Both the position numbers and the translations under genes were made by a program. Positions 18,074-26,232 of a stretch of 64,000 bases of DNA are shown piece by piece; positions within the stretch are counted from its first letter, which is position 1, and each line of letters opens with the position of its first letter. Below the pieces are notes generated by a model, which worked only from the letters and a program-made list of their open reading frames with translations, ran no database searches and was not told the origin of the DNA. Source of the stretch: Bradyrhizobium cenepequi (GTDB lineage: Bacteria > Pseudomonadota > Alphaproteobacteria > Rhizobiales > Xanthobacteraceae); NCBI RefSeq assembly GCF_020329485.1, contig NZ_JAGKJI010000036.1, forward strand, positions 1-64,000, written 5' to 3'.

Positions 18074-18082
18074 GGCGGTCCA

Positions 18083-18694
18083 ATGGATACGACCAAGTCG
18101 ATCGTGTTCGCGGCGACCGTGCTGCCGCTCGTCTGCACGCCGGGCCCCGACCTCATCTACATCACGGCACAGGCGCTGGCCGGCGGGCGCAAGGCGGCCC
18201 TTCGCGCCAACTCCGGCGTCATCATCGGCTACTTAACGCACGCGGTGTTAGCCGCGCTCGGCGTTGCTACGCTGGTCGCCGCGTCACCGGTCCTGTTCGA
18301 GACGTTACGCTGGTGCGGCGTCGCTTACCTTGCCTATCTAGCTTTTCGGATGATCCGGTCGGCCATCGGTGGAGCAAGGGTCTCTCTGGATCCTCGCGGC
18401 CCGCCAGCGTCGCTCATGAAGGGATTCATGACGAGCTTCTTTAATCCGAAGGGCCTTCTCGTCTACTTGGCGATCCTACCGAACTTCATGAACGCGAGCG
18501 AAGGGATTGCCCAACAGGCGGCCCTGCTTTCCGGGATATTCATCAGTCTCTGCGCGCTGATCTACGGTACTTTGGGCATTGTTGTAGCGACTATCGGCCG
18601 TCTCGACACCGTCAGAGCGTCGCATCAGCGTGTCGTCGAAGGAATCGCGGGAGGTCTGTTGGCCTTCGCGGCCGTGAACATGGCAAGAGGCTAG
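18083..18694 (+). CDS. LysE/RhtB-family amino-acid exporter
   Basis: A 203-aa inner-membrane protein with about six hydrophobic segments. The family signature 'TPGPDLIYITAQALAGGRKA' is near residue 20 and 'FFNPKGLLVYLAILPNF' in the middle. LysE/RhtB proteins export amino acids or small amino-acid-like compounds by proton exchange. It follows the acyl-CoA dehydrogenase gene by 9 bp and is probably co-transcribed. An exporter at the end of a catabolic operon may remove a toxic intermediate or an overproduced amino acid; this is inference. Confidence 0.85.
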   Translation: MDTTKSIVFAATVLPLVCTPGPDLIYITAQALAGGRKAALRANSGVIIGYLTHAVLAALGVATLVAASPVLFETLRWCGVAYLAYLAFRMIRSAIGGARVSLDPRGPPASLMKGFMTSFFNPKGLLVYLAILPNFMNASEGIAQQAALLSGIFISLCALIYGTLGIVVATIGRLDTVRASHQRVVEGIAGGLLAFAAVNMARG

Positions 18695-18925
18695 AGGGAG
18701 TCCACGGCATAATGCCCGCACCCAGAATGCCTATGGCACCTCGTCACGTCTTCATCCTGGCTGGCCCGGCGTACTAAGGATTATTCAATCGATAGGGCTG
18801 AAATAAAGCAGCCGCCAGTGAATTGAGGAACGTCAATTAAACGAAGCTGCCATCTATAGAGGTTGGGAGCTCGTGTCCCGCGCTTAACTCAACGCCCGAC
18901 TCTCCCGAGCCCACGAGAGTTGCTT

Positions 18926-19364
18926 TCACGGGCTCTTGCGTCGGTCGAGTGATGCTCGCCGAAACTCCGACCACTGAAGGAGTGCGTGAAGCGCCGGGCA
19001 CAAGGCCTTGCCGACCTCCGTCATACTGTATTCGACCTTTGGCGGAACGACCGGATGGACTGTGCGCTTGAGCACCCCGTCGTTCTCGAGTTCACGCAAC
19101 TGCTGGGTTAGCATCTTCTGCGAGATGCCGTCGATCGCCCGTTGCAATTCGGAAAAGCGGAGTACCGGCCCCCCGGTGATGAGATGGAAGATAATCAGCA
19201 ATTTCCATCGGCCCCTCTAGCGTCCTAAGGGCGACCTCCGCACTCTCAGCTGCGAGATTGGCGCGGTCTTGAGATGGTCCACGTTGGGCGGCCCCGGCGG
19301 CCCAGGCCGCGAGCTTACGCTTACCTTTTGGTGCGTATGTCACTTTTACGTCTGTTCTAGTCAT
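18926..19364 (-). pseudogene. HxlR-family regulator broken by a frameshift
   Basis: The minus strand encodes an HxlR winged-helix regulator in two frames. The first (from ATG at 19364) runs 'MTRTDVKVTYAPKGKRK' to 'EVALRTLEG'. The continuation 'RWKLLIIFHLITGGPVLRF' and the rest of the domain lie in another frame, ending at 18926. The join falls in the run of G residues near 19210-19216, where one base too many breaks the frame. The two halves together give one complete HxlR protein of about 145 aa. It is divergent from the SnoaL-like gene, which it may once have controlled. A sequencing error at the homopolymer is the alternative. Confidence 0.7.
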
Positions 19365-19424
19365 ACAGAGCACTATGAGCCATATCTCGGGGGCAGAGCC
19401 AGATTTTCAATGCGAGGTGCCTTC

Positions 19425-19907
19425 ATGGCCAAAGAAAGCTCAATTTGTCCCGAGGACATCGCGAGTATCATCGAAATCAGCCAAACGCTGTACCGGGGGT
19501 TTCGGTACACGGACGAGAAGAACTGGGACGCACGCGTCACTTACTTCACCGATGAGCTTACAATCGACTTTGGCGGTGTGAAGCCTTCGCAGACGATCGC
19601 AGCCTCTGCATTAATTGATTGGGCACGACTGGCATATGCACTGGTCGAAACACAGCACATGTCGTTCAATCTGGATGTACAATTAGACGGCGATCGAGCG
19701 ACATCCTTTTCCTACGGTCACGCTCGCCATCAGCGGATCGACTCCGGGAACTTCTGGCATATTTATGCGCGATACGAACACGAATATGTCCGAACCGAGG
19801 ACGGATGGAAGATTGCGCGGATCAAGATGACACCTGTCTTCCAGGAAGGCAATCCGAAGCTACTCGAAGAAAGCTTTGCCGTTGCGAGCGAGTCATGCGC
19901 GAGGTGA
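19425..19907 (+). CDS. SnoaL-like / NTF2-fold protein
   Basis: A 160-aa protein with the NTF2-like cone fold pattern: an N-terminal helix, 'YTDEKNWDARVTYFTDELTI' and a C-terminal 'YVRTEDGWKIARIKM' strand pair typical of SnoaL-like hydrolases, dehydratases and isomerases. I chose the ATG at 19425 because GAGG lies suitably upstream; in-frame ATG at 19410 is the alternative. It is divergent from the frameshifted HxlR regulator. A function cannot be read from the sequence; members include small-molecule cyclases, dehydratases and non-catalytic binding proteins. Confidence 0.75.
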   Translation: MAKESSICPEDIASIIEISQTLYRGFRYTDEKNWDARVTYFTDELTIDFGGVKPSQTIAASALIDWARLAYALVETQHMSFNLDVQLDGDRATSFSYGHARHQRIDSGNFWHIYARYEHEYVRTEDGWKIARIKMTPVFQEGNPKLLEESFAVASESCAR

Positions 19908-20224
19908 TCCGCGTCACTTGCCGCCTACGGTCGGCGCAACAGCGTGAAACATTGACCGCACCAATAGCCACCCGCGATAAGAATCCGCTGAAGGAAATAC
20001 AACATCGAGGGTGCCGGCAGCCCCGGTAATAAGCTTTCGGCGCGGAGAGATCGCAACAATCAACCATGGCTTCGGCTAGCATGGAAATGATTTGCAGTAA
20101 CGGGCGAGCACGTCTGCATTCGTCCACCACTAAACCGTCGCATCTGCTGCTGACGGGACTAGTTTTCGCACCGGGCATCTAACAGTGAATTTCTCGTTAC
20201 CGGGCTGCGTTCCGGGTCATCATG
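19908..20224. other. Intergenic stretch without recognised features
   Basis: About 317 bp between the SnoaL-like gene and the end of the TetR gene. Short frames are open but code for nothing recognisable. No tRNA, hairpin with T-run or repeat was seen. The end of the preceding transcript must lie here. Confidence 0.4.
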
Positions 20225-20854
20225 TCATAGCGCACCTTCTCGAGAACCGCCCGATAATGTGACGTCAAGCGCCTTCGTCAGCAAGCGCTGTAACACAGCC
20301 CAACGGGGCCGGCGTCCCTTGCGACCGGCTAGAGCAATCCTCACGAGGGCAAAACCTAGAATCTGCGCCGCTAGGATCACGGCCCGTTCATCCCGCTCTT
20401 TAAGGTCCATGGCTGCCGCGATCGGGCCGACAAAGTCCCGGTCGAGATAATCGGAGAGTATGGGCCCGGCTGCCGGACTACCGATCGAAGCTAGCAGCAA
20501 GCGCAAGGGATCGTAGCCGCGCCGCCATTCCGCACTGTCTAACGTTCCCATCAGCATTTCCACCGCCTGCTGGGGCAACGCGCTAATGCCGCCGGATAGA
20601 ATATCGTCGGCATCGAAGGCGCTGGAGGCAATCTCCCGAAAGAGCCCCTCTTTCGAACCGAAGTAACGCATCACCAGTGCGGGGTCTACGCCGGCGTCGC
20701 CGGCGATCTCGCGAATACCCGCCCCTTCATAGCTGTTTTGAGAGAAACGAATTTTCGCAGCTTCCAGTATGCGGGCGCGCGAGGCTTCGGCGTCGCGTTT
20801 GGACGTTTCCTTGCGTCGCTTGCGCGGCGGAACAGACGATATTTTCGCATTCAT
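20225..20854 (-). CDS. TetR-family transcriptional regulator
   Basis: A 209-aa regulator when started at the ATG at 20854; the frame is open much further upstream but overlaps the divergent gene there. The basic N-terminus 'PPRKRRKETSKRD' precedes a TetR helix-turn-helix (about residues 25-70, 'IREIAGDAGVDPALVMRYFG'). A TetR C-terminal domain with 'ILAAQILGFALVRIALA' follows. It is divergent from the SDR/TetX-like operon, and the 75-bp gap holds repeated ACCGTTGA boxes. It most likely represses that operon and itself. Confidence 0.85.
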   Translation of the reverse strand: MNAKISSVPPRKRRKETSKRDAEASRARILEAAKIRFSQNSYEGAGIREIAGDAGVDPALVMRYFGSKEGLFREIASSAFDADDILSGGISALPQQAVEMLMGTLDSAEWRRGYDPLRLLLASIGSPAAGPILSDYLDRDFVGPIAAAMDLKERDERAVILAAQILGFALVRIALAGRKGRRPRWAVLQRLLTKALDVTLSGGSREGAL

Positions 20855-20865
20855 GCGGCCATATA

Positions 20866-20918
20866 TCAACGACCGTTGATTTACGCCAGCGCCCCTGCTA
20901 AGTCCACAACCGTTGACT
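20866..20918. promoter_or_regulatory. Operator for the TetR regulator: repeated ACCGTTGA boxes
   Basis: TCAACG-AC-CGTTGA (20866-20879) is a perfect 6-bp inverted repeat with a 2-bp gap, and ACCGTTGA recurs at 20911-20918. Both lie in the 75-bp gap between the TetR and SDR start codons. The layout is that of an autoregulated TetR repressor covering two divergent promoters. Confidence 0.65.
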
Positions 20919-20929
20919 TGAAGCGATGG

Positions 20930-21670
20930 ATGAGACTTACGGGGACAAAAGCCGTCATCACCGGCGGTGGCAGCGGTATCGGTCTGGCTGCCGCAAAACT
21001 CTTTATTGAAGAAGGAGCAGACGTAGCGCTCCTGGGTCGCGGCCGAGCCCGGCTTGACAAGGCGGTGCAATGCCTTGGCGATCGCGCTCGGGCTTTCGTC
21101 GCCGACGTCGCACGCCCAGAAACTGTCGAGGCGACCATGCGCGAAATTGGCAGTCAGTTCGGAGGCGTAGATATCCTCTTCGCCAACGCAGGAGTTTCGC
21201 AAACGCCGCCATTAAATGAACTTACAGAGGCAGATTTTGACGCCTTGATCGGGATAAATCTCAAGGGCGTGGTCTTTGCCGTGCGGCATAGCCTGCCGTT
21301 GCTCAACGACAATGCGTCCATCATCCTGACCGGGTCCGTCGCAGCCTGTAAGGGACGCCCAGGCGACCCGCTCTACGCCGCAAGCAAAGGGGCCGTCCGC
21401 GCGTTTGGCCGCACCCTCGCCATGGACTCTCACGTCCTCGCCCGGCGCATTCGCGTAAACGTCATCACGCCTGGCGCGACGGCCACTCCACTCACCGAAG
21501 CAGCCACCGCTGACCCGCAAGTTAACGAGGCGATTGCCGCCATGATCCCGATGGCACGCTGGGGGGAGCCACGGGAAGTTGCCGAAGCCGCGCTATTCCT
21601 GGCCTCGGACGCCTCCTCATACATCACGGGAGCCGAGATCACGGTCGATGGGGGATGGGCCCATGCCTGA
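20930..21670 (+). CDS. Short-chain dehydrogenase/reductase (SDR)
   Basis: A 246-aa classical SDR from ATG at 20930. It has the NAD(P)-binding 'TGGGSGIG' at the N-terminus, 'NAGVS', a catalytic serine in 'ILTGSVAACKG', 'YAASK' (catalytic Tyr and Lys) and the C-terminal 'GAEITVDGGWAHA'. Such enzymes interconvert alcohols and ketones in the cytoplasm. The next gene (TetX-like monooxygenase) starts 8 bp before this stop, so the two are translationally coupled and probably act on the same molecule. The pair is controlled by the divergent TetR gene. Confidence 0.85.
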   Translation: MRLTGTKAVITGGGSGIGLAAAKLFIEEGADVALLGRGRARLDKAVQCLGDRARAFVADVARPETVEATMREIGSQFGGVDILFANAGVSQTPPLNELTEADFDALIGINLKGVVFAVRHSLPLLNDNASIILTGSVAACKGRPGDPLYAASKGAVRAFGRTLAMDSHVLARRIRVNVITPGATATPLTEAATADPQVNEAIAAMIPMARWGEPREVAEAALFLASDASSYITGAEITVDGGWAHA

Positions 21671-22829
21671 AGATAACGCGCACCTACCCACGCCTCACCT
21701 GTTGCGAGGCAAGAGAATCGCAATTGTGGGTGGCGGCCCGGCAGGGCTTACGCTTGCCCGGCTTTTGCAGATGAATGACGTGCGAGTGCATGTCTTCGAG
21801 CGTGACGTCGAGGCTCATGCGCGTTTGCAAGGCGGCAGTCTGGACCTTCACGAGAAAAGCGGGCAGCTCGCACTTGATCGATGCGGACTCACCGGACACT
21901 TCAGCACCGTTGCCCGTCCGGAAGGACAAGCAACCTGCGTTATCGACAAGCACGGCGTGCGACGCGCGGCATCGGCAGTCGACGATGAAGAGGAATCGAG
22001 GCCCGAGATTGATCGCGGTGCTCTCCGCGATCTCCTGCTCTCGTCGCTTGACGAAGACACGGTCATTTGGGGCAGCCCGCCCTGCGCCATCCTGCCAGAG
22101 GCTAACCGGCATCGTCTTGTCTTCGAACGCCGTCAGGCCGAGCTATTCGACCTAGTGATTGGCGCAGATGGATTGCGCTCGAAAGTGCGACCGCTCATCA
22201 CACCGATCAAATCGTTCTACTCCGGCGTTACCTTTATCGAGACGCGCCTGTCAAATGTCGACGACCGACATCCCGAGATCGCGCGCTACGTAGGGCCCGG
22301 AAACGTCCTTGCCCTCGGAGACAACAAAGGTCTGCTCGCACAGCGGAACGGAGACGGCAGCATTCGCGTCTACATTTCACGCCGGATCCCCGAACACTGG
22401 ATCCGCGACAACAAAATCGGCGTGGAAGGAGCCGCTCAAACCCGTGAGCGCTTGTTGGCGTGGTTCCCGGATTGGGCACCAGCACTCCTCGAGATGGTTC
22501 GACAATCCGAGGACCACTTCTTGCTATGGCCGCTCTATGCGTTTCCGCCCGACCAAACTTGGACAACCCGTCCAGGCCTCACCATTCTCGGCGACGCAGC
22601 CCATGTCATGCCGCCGTTTCTGGGCCAAGGCGCGAACATGGCGATGCTCGATGCCGTTGAGTTGACAGACCATCTTCTCGGCGGCCGCTTCCCGACCCTC
22701 ACGGAAACCATCGAAGCATTCGAGAGGTCGATGCGCGCGCGCATGGCGCCATTGATCCGCGCGTCGCTCGAAACGCAAAATCTTCTGTTCGAGGAAGATG
22801 CGCCGAATGACTTGGTGGCAACGTTCTAG
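21663..22829 (+). CDS. TetX-like FAD-dependent monooxygenase
   Basis: A 388-aa group A flavin monooxygenase. It has the Rossmann motif 'IAIVGGGPAGLTLARLL', an FAD-contacting 'RLQGGSLDLHEKSGQLAL' segment like that of tetracycline-inactivating Tet(X) enzymes, 'GADGLRSKVR' and 'GDAAHVMPPFLGQGANMAM'. The segment order and spacing are closest in my reading to Tet(X) and its environmental relatives, which hydroxylate tetracyclines or other polycyclic substrates. The ATG at 21663 overlaps the SDR stop. Control by a divergent TetR suggests induction by a small aromatic or antibiotic-like compound. Activity against tetracycline cannot be claimed from sequence alone. Confidence 0.8.
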   Translation: MPEDNAHLPTPHLLRGKRIAIVGGGPAGLTLARLLQMNDVRVHVFERDVEAHARLQGGSLDLHEKSGQLALDRCGLTGHFSTVARPEGQATCVIDKHGVRRAASAVDDEEESRPEIDRGALRDLLLSSLDEDTVIWGSPPCAILPEANRHRLVFERRQAELFDLVIGADGLRSKVRPLITPIKSFYSGVTFIETRLSNVDDRHPEIARYVGPGNVLALGDNKGLLAQRNGDGSIRVYISRRIPEHWIRDNKIGVEGAAQTRERLLAWFPDWAPALLEMVRQSEDHFLLWPLYAFPPDQTWTTRPGLTILGDAAHVMPPFLGQGANMAMLDAVELTDHLLGGRFPTLTETIEAFERSMRARMAPLIRASLETQNLLFEEDAPNDLVATF

Positions 22830-22929
22830 CTGCAGTTCTTGAATGCCGCGCCAACCTCGCACCACCCTCCCGCATCCGATTTGGCTAGCTAGGCCGGGCT
22901 GCTCGATCATCACGCCCGCGCCAGGACTG

Positions 22930-22960
22930 CCCCAGACTAAAAGCAAATTTTAGTCTGGGG
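22930..22960 (+). terminator. Intrinsic terminator after the TetX-like gene
   Basis: CCCCAGACTAAAA (22930-22942) pairs perfectly with TTTTAGTCTGGGG (22948-22960) around a GCAAA loop, and AATTTT follows. The 13-bp stem is the strongest terminator-like hairpin I found in the window. Confidence 0.75.
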
Positions 22961-23005
22961 AATTTTAGGCCGCTCTGGAAATCGATGACATATGAATGAG
23001 ATAGA

Positions 23006-23050
23006 TGGCGCGCCCGGAACGATTCGAACGTCCGACCCTCAGATTCGTAG
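23006..23050 (-). other. 3' half of tRNA-Arg (ACG): attachment-site scar
   Basis: On the minus strand this reads as an anticodon loop CTACGAA, stem TCTGA, a variable loop, a T-arm with GGACGTTCGAATCGTTC, an acceptor ending CCGGGCGC and an encoded CCA (23006-23008). This is the 3' part of an arginine tRNA with anticodon ACG. The 5' half is missing: similarity stops within the anticodon stem. An AlpA-like gene and an integrase remnant follow within 1 kb on the broken side, as expected for an integrative element at a tRNA gene. Confidence 0.75.
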
Positions 23051-23412
23051 TTTGAGTGGCGCTTGTACACCGGAAGTTGCTAACGGGGCCAAGTGGGCAC
23101 GGGAACGGCAGGCTACGAGCTTGCAGCGCTTCCGGTCCGTCCGATTTGCACTCTACAGCGCGCAGGAGTTAGCGGCGGCATCAGAGAGCCTTTTGTTCGG
23201 CACCATCGGCGATATAGATCAACGAACCCCGGCGTTTGGGCTACGCGCAGATGGCGTCGAACAGATCAGCAGGAACCTGGTCAGCTACCACAAATGCAGC
23301 GCCTTCTTGGTAAGCCCGCGTCGACACCAAGGTCGCGCCATGGAAATGCCCATCTAGCTCAGCGGAGCTTGATCTGATTGTGTCGGAGATCATGGAAGCA
23401 CATGCAGGAACC

Positions 23413-23622
23413 ATGGTTGACAATGATAACAACAAGCGGCGCCGGCTCGTCGAGTTCAAGGACGGTTGCCGCTATGGCAAATTCGGAAAGACTAAGGCTT
23501 ATGAGCTTATCGCCCATGACAGGATCAGGGCCTACAAGATGGGAGGCAAGACGATGATCGACCTCGACAGCGTGGACGAATATCACGCTTCGTTGCCGAG
23601 GGTCGAAACTAGAGCAAGCTAG
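23413..23622 (+). CDS. AlpA/excisionase-type helix-turn-helix protein
   Basis: A small protein of about 70 aa from ATG at 23413 (AGGA just upstream; an in-frame GTG lies at 23380). It has the winged-helix pattern of AlpA/MerR-like excisionases: 'VEFKDGCRYGKFGKTKAYELI' is the recognition region, then 'DRIRAYKMGGKTMIDLDSVDEYHASLP' gives the wing and closing helix. Such proteins regulate integrase genes or direct excision. It lies between the tRNA-Arg scar and an integrase remnant, which fits an integrative element. Confidence 0.7.
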   Translation: MVDNDNNKRRRLVEFKDGCRYGKFGKTKAYELIAHDRIRAYKMGGKTMIDLDSVDEYHASLPRVETRAS

Positions 23623-23730
23623 GCCGCCGATCTGCGCAGCGAGACGGCGGGCGCACCGTGGCGCAGGCCGTCGAGGCGATCAGACGAATGCTGCATTAAA
23701 CGCGCGCGTTCGGCCGATTAGGCCGCACGG

Positions 23731-24129
23731 TTATATGCCGCGGATCTCGCTTTTGTCGCCCTTGCCAAGCTGGCGCGGCACCGCCTCGTCGCGCCGCCGG
23801 CGTTTTTTCCCCGTGTTGTCGGCTTCCACTACATCGCCATTGAACGCGCCCTCCTCGTTGAACAGGGTCGACGCGGTCGAGCGAAAGCCGTGCGCGCAGT
23901 GGTCGCTGCCGGGGCCACTATCATGGCCCATGATCCGCAGCGCCTTGTTCAGTGTGTTGTCGGACATTGCATCGTCATTGGCGGTCCAGCAGATAGCGGA
24001 TAGCGACGCGCGATCAGCGCTTGCGGCGTCGGTCTCGCGCCAAGCGCAACCGAGTCGCCCCACGAAGTCGCCCAACACGAGGCAAGTGTCTCGCTCGGCA
24101 TCGTGGGGCGCCAGAAATGGCGTACGCAT
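23731..24129 (-). pseudogene. Remnant of a tyrosine-type (P4-like) integrase
   Basis: Within this minus-strand frame the stretch at about 23826-23975 matches the catalytic core of P4-like site-specific integrases: 'MSDNTLNKALRIMG', then 'AHGFRSTASTLFNEEG', which contains the HxxR box. The N-terminal arm-binding and core-binding domains are missing, and after 'NGDVVE' the sequence becomes a basic, low-similarity tail without the catalytic tyrosine. The gene is therefore dead. It lies next to the tRNA-Arg scar and the AlpA-like gene and must belong to the same former element. Confidence 0.65.
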
Positions 24130-24179
24130 GACGAGACCCTTCCTTGGCCTAGCGATATCATGCCGGGGTCGATCCCGCC

Positions 24180-24400
24180 GGGATTTCGAGTCAGAGCCGG
24201 GTTCGATTCCGGTCTGGGCGTTGTGGGGACCGGAACGGCATGGGGCGAACCTACTGCCGCGAGCCTGCTGTTTATTTTTATCAGCTAATACCGCGCGTCA
24301 GCTTGCTGGTATTTCTGCTGGTATCGGCAGCAATTGACGGATAAAATGACCTTAAATTCAGATGGTTACGGGAATAGGCGACTGCCGGCCAGGGGCACCA
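24180..24400 (+). repeat. Long direct repeat, copy 1 (partner at 43972-44193)
   Basis: The last 118 bp (24283-24400) match 44076-44193 with only about six or seven differences. The preceding 100 bp are also related, including a shared GAGCCGGGTTCGATTCCGGT block (24194-24213). The repeat contains tandem CTGGTAT boxes and ends in CCAGGGGCACCA, resembling a tRNA 3' end. A looser third version of the tandem boxes lies at 24510-24540. The two copies lie in the same orientation 19.8 kb apart and could be the ends of an integrated segment. Confidence 0.7.
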
Positions 24401-24765
24401 CGGAAAAAATACAAATAATAACAATAACTTAAGCCATTGGTCGATTCCGGTTTTCGCGAGAAAATCTTCGCGACGCATTGAAAACACACGTAAAAATTCA
24501 CCGCGGCCGTCCGGTTTGCTGGCATTTTTGCTGGTATCGGGCGAACCAAACGTTCGCGGCGAATTTCGCCGATTCCGAACGAGGGGAATTGAGCAGATGG
24601 CCCGCAAGAACGATGGCTCGTGCGCTAATCCCAAGCACATCAGAACCGACGTCGACTGCCGCGCCGCCCGACCGTGTCGGCTACGTCAAGGATCGCTTCG
24701 GCATTGGGCCGATCGGATCAAGGATGCCGATCAAGCGCGGCAGGCAGGTCTGAGTCATCTAGCTT

Positions 24766-24978
24766 CTACTTGACTGATTCTGCGATGCGCGCCCGTGAGC
24801 TCCGGGTCTGTCTGGCTCGGCGAGTATTCAGAACAATTGCGGCGGATAGCGAGCCGTAAAGAAAGAAATCGTACCACTTGAATATAGTACCGAGTGAAGC
24901 GGCAGCTATCACGCGCTTCTCCTCTTTGGTCATGCGCCGTGACGGCGCGGCCGAAAACTCGCTTGCGATGGAAGACAT
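24766..24978 (-). pseudogene. N-terminal stub of an MHS-family MFS transporter
   Basis: The first 50 or so residues are recognisable as the start of a metabolite:H+ symporter family protein: 'MTKEEKRVIAAASLGTIFKW' and 'YDFFLYGSLSAAIV' correspond to the N-terminus and first membrane helix. The frame then leaves the family and stops, so 11 of the usual 12 helices are gone. The glutamate usual after 'GTVF' is a lysine here. It lies downstream of the aromatic-acid operon on the same strand and may have been its uptake system. The rest of 24401-24765 holds nothing recognisable. Confidence 0.6.
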
Positions 24979-25476
24979 CGCATTTCCTCCTAGAGTGTTG
25001 ACGCTTTCTGCGTTGTTCTTCCGCGAGGGTATCCGTTTTGAACTTGATCAGATCGATGTTGAAGCGCCCGCCGGGGTACGCCGCGGCCGGTGACCGCCTC
25101 GGAGCGCCATGTGGGCGAGGTCGGGCAGGTCGCCGCATCGACGATCCAGTGGCGGCTGTCGGCACTACCGCACAACCGTGAAGCAGGACCAAGGATTCCG
25201 TCTTCAAGGCCAATGAATGATGCCAACCTTGAGCCGCCGCGGTGCCCACCAAGTGCTCCACCGTGGTGCTCCACCGTCATTTTCCGGCGTTTCGGGAAAA
25301 CGCCTGATTTTGAAGGCCTTCTGCGCTGTCCAAAATCGATGGCGGAGAGAGTGTCAGTCAATCCCCATTGAAAGATAATGCATTTTTGGCCTTCTTGGGC
25401 CAAAACCCACCAATTAAGCTACAGCCTCGGGCCATCTTCGCTGCCCACGGCAAACGGCGCGCGTGCTGCTTTCGGA
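24979..25476. other. Intergenic stretch upstream of the transporter stub
   Basis: About 500 bp without a supportable gene. It contains a short tandem repeat of GTGCTCCACCGTG (two units near 25250) and an AGGAGG-like ribosome-binding site just ahead of the transporter stub. Open frames on both strands look random. It probably held the promoter of the transporter gene. Confidence 0.35.
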
Positions 25477-26220
25477 TCACCACTTCTCGCCGAACGGGCG
25501 TATTTCCAGCTCAAAAGTCCAGGCGTCGCGCGGCTGCCGGTACAACTGCCAATAGGCCTCGGCGACCGCCGCCGGCCTCATCAATCGATTGGGATCAAGA
25601 TTATCGAGCGCTTCCTGGCCTTCACGCTCGCGGATGCGTTCGCGGACCCATTGGGTATTGACGCCGGAATCAATGACGAGATGGGCGACATGGATGTTTT
25701 GGGGACCGAGTTCCCGAGCGGCCGCCTGAGCCACCGCCCGCAAACCGAATTTCGCGCTGGCAAAGGCGACATAGCCGCTGCCGCCGCGCAAGCTGGCTGT
25801 AGCACCTGTGAAAAATATATTCCCGCGGCCACGGGGTAGCATCAGACGAGCCGCCTCGCGCCCAGCCAGAAAGCCGGAATAGCATGCCATTTCCCAAACC
25901 TTGCGGAATACGCGCTCGGTGGTATCGAGCAAAGGGTAGTTGACATTGGCGCCGATGTTGAAAATGCATACTTCCAAAGGAGCGTGCGCATCCGCGTCTT
26001 GCAGGAAGGCTGTGATTTCCTCTTCCTTCCTGGCATCGAGAGAACGTGGGACAATTGTCCCGCCAGCTTTCTCTATGAGTTCGGCAAGCGGCGCTAACTT
26101 GTTGCCGCTCCGCCGGCCAGTGAAAATCGTGAAGCCTTCCGCGGCGAACTTCTTTGCAATTTCAGAACCGATGAAATCACCTGCGCCAATCACGGCGGCG
26201 GTAGCGTTTCTCTTCTCCAA
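25477..26220 (-). CDS. Short-chain dehydrogenase/reductase (SDR)
   Basis: A 247-aa SDR-fold protein: 'AAVIGAGDFIGSEIAKKFA' is a variant Rossmann motif (GAGDFIG instead of the usual TGxxxGIG), then 'NIGANVN' and a catalytic region 'FFTGATASLRGGSGYVAFASAKFG'. In that region the usual YxxxK tyrosine is replaced: F-A-S-A-K keeps the lysine but has phenylalanine at the tyrosine position. It may therefore be a poor reductase or use a different residue. It is the last intact gene of the aromatic-acid cluster, 12 bp after the isomerase-like gene. Confidence 0.75.
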   Translation of the reverse strand: MEKRNATAAVIGAGDFIGSEIAKKFAAEGFTIFTGRRSGNKLAPLAELIEKAGGTIVPRSLDARKEEEITAFLQDADAHAPLEVCIFNIGANVNYPLLDTTERVFRKVWEMACYSGFLAGREAARLMLPRGRGNIFFTGATASLRGGSGYVAFASAKFGLRAVAQAAARELGPQNIHVAHLVIDSGVNTQWVRERIREREGQEALDNLDPNRLMRPAAVAEAYWQLYRQPRDAWTFELEIRPFGEKW

Positions 26221-26232
26221 GACGCTTCTCCT

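Noticed and set aside
24194..24213. GAGCCGGGTTCGATTCCGGT as part of a complete tRNA
   Set aside because: It resembles a T-arm, but no acceptor, D-arm or anticodon arm fits around it; it is better treated as part of the direct repeat.
25240..25275. Tandem GTGCTCCACCGTG units as a regulatory repeat
   Set aside because: Only two units and no gene in a suitable position; likely a chance or slipped-strand duplication.
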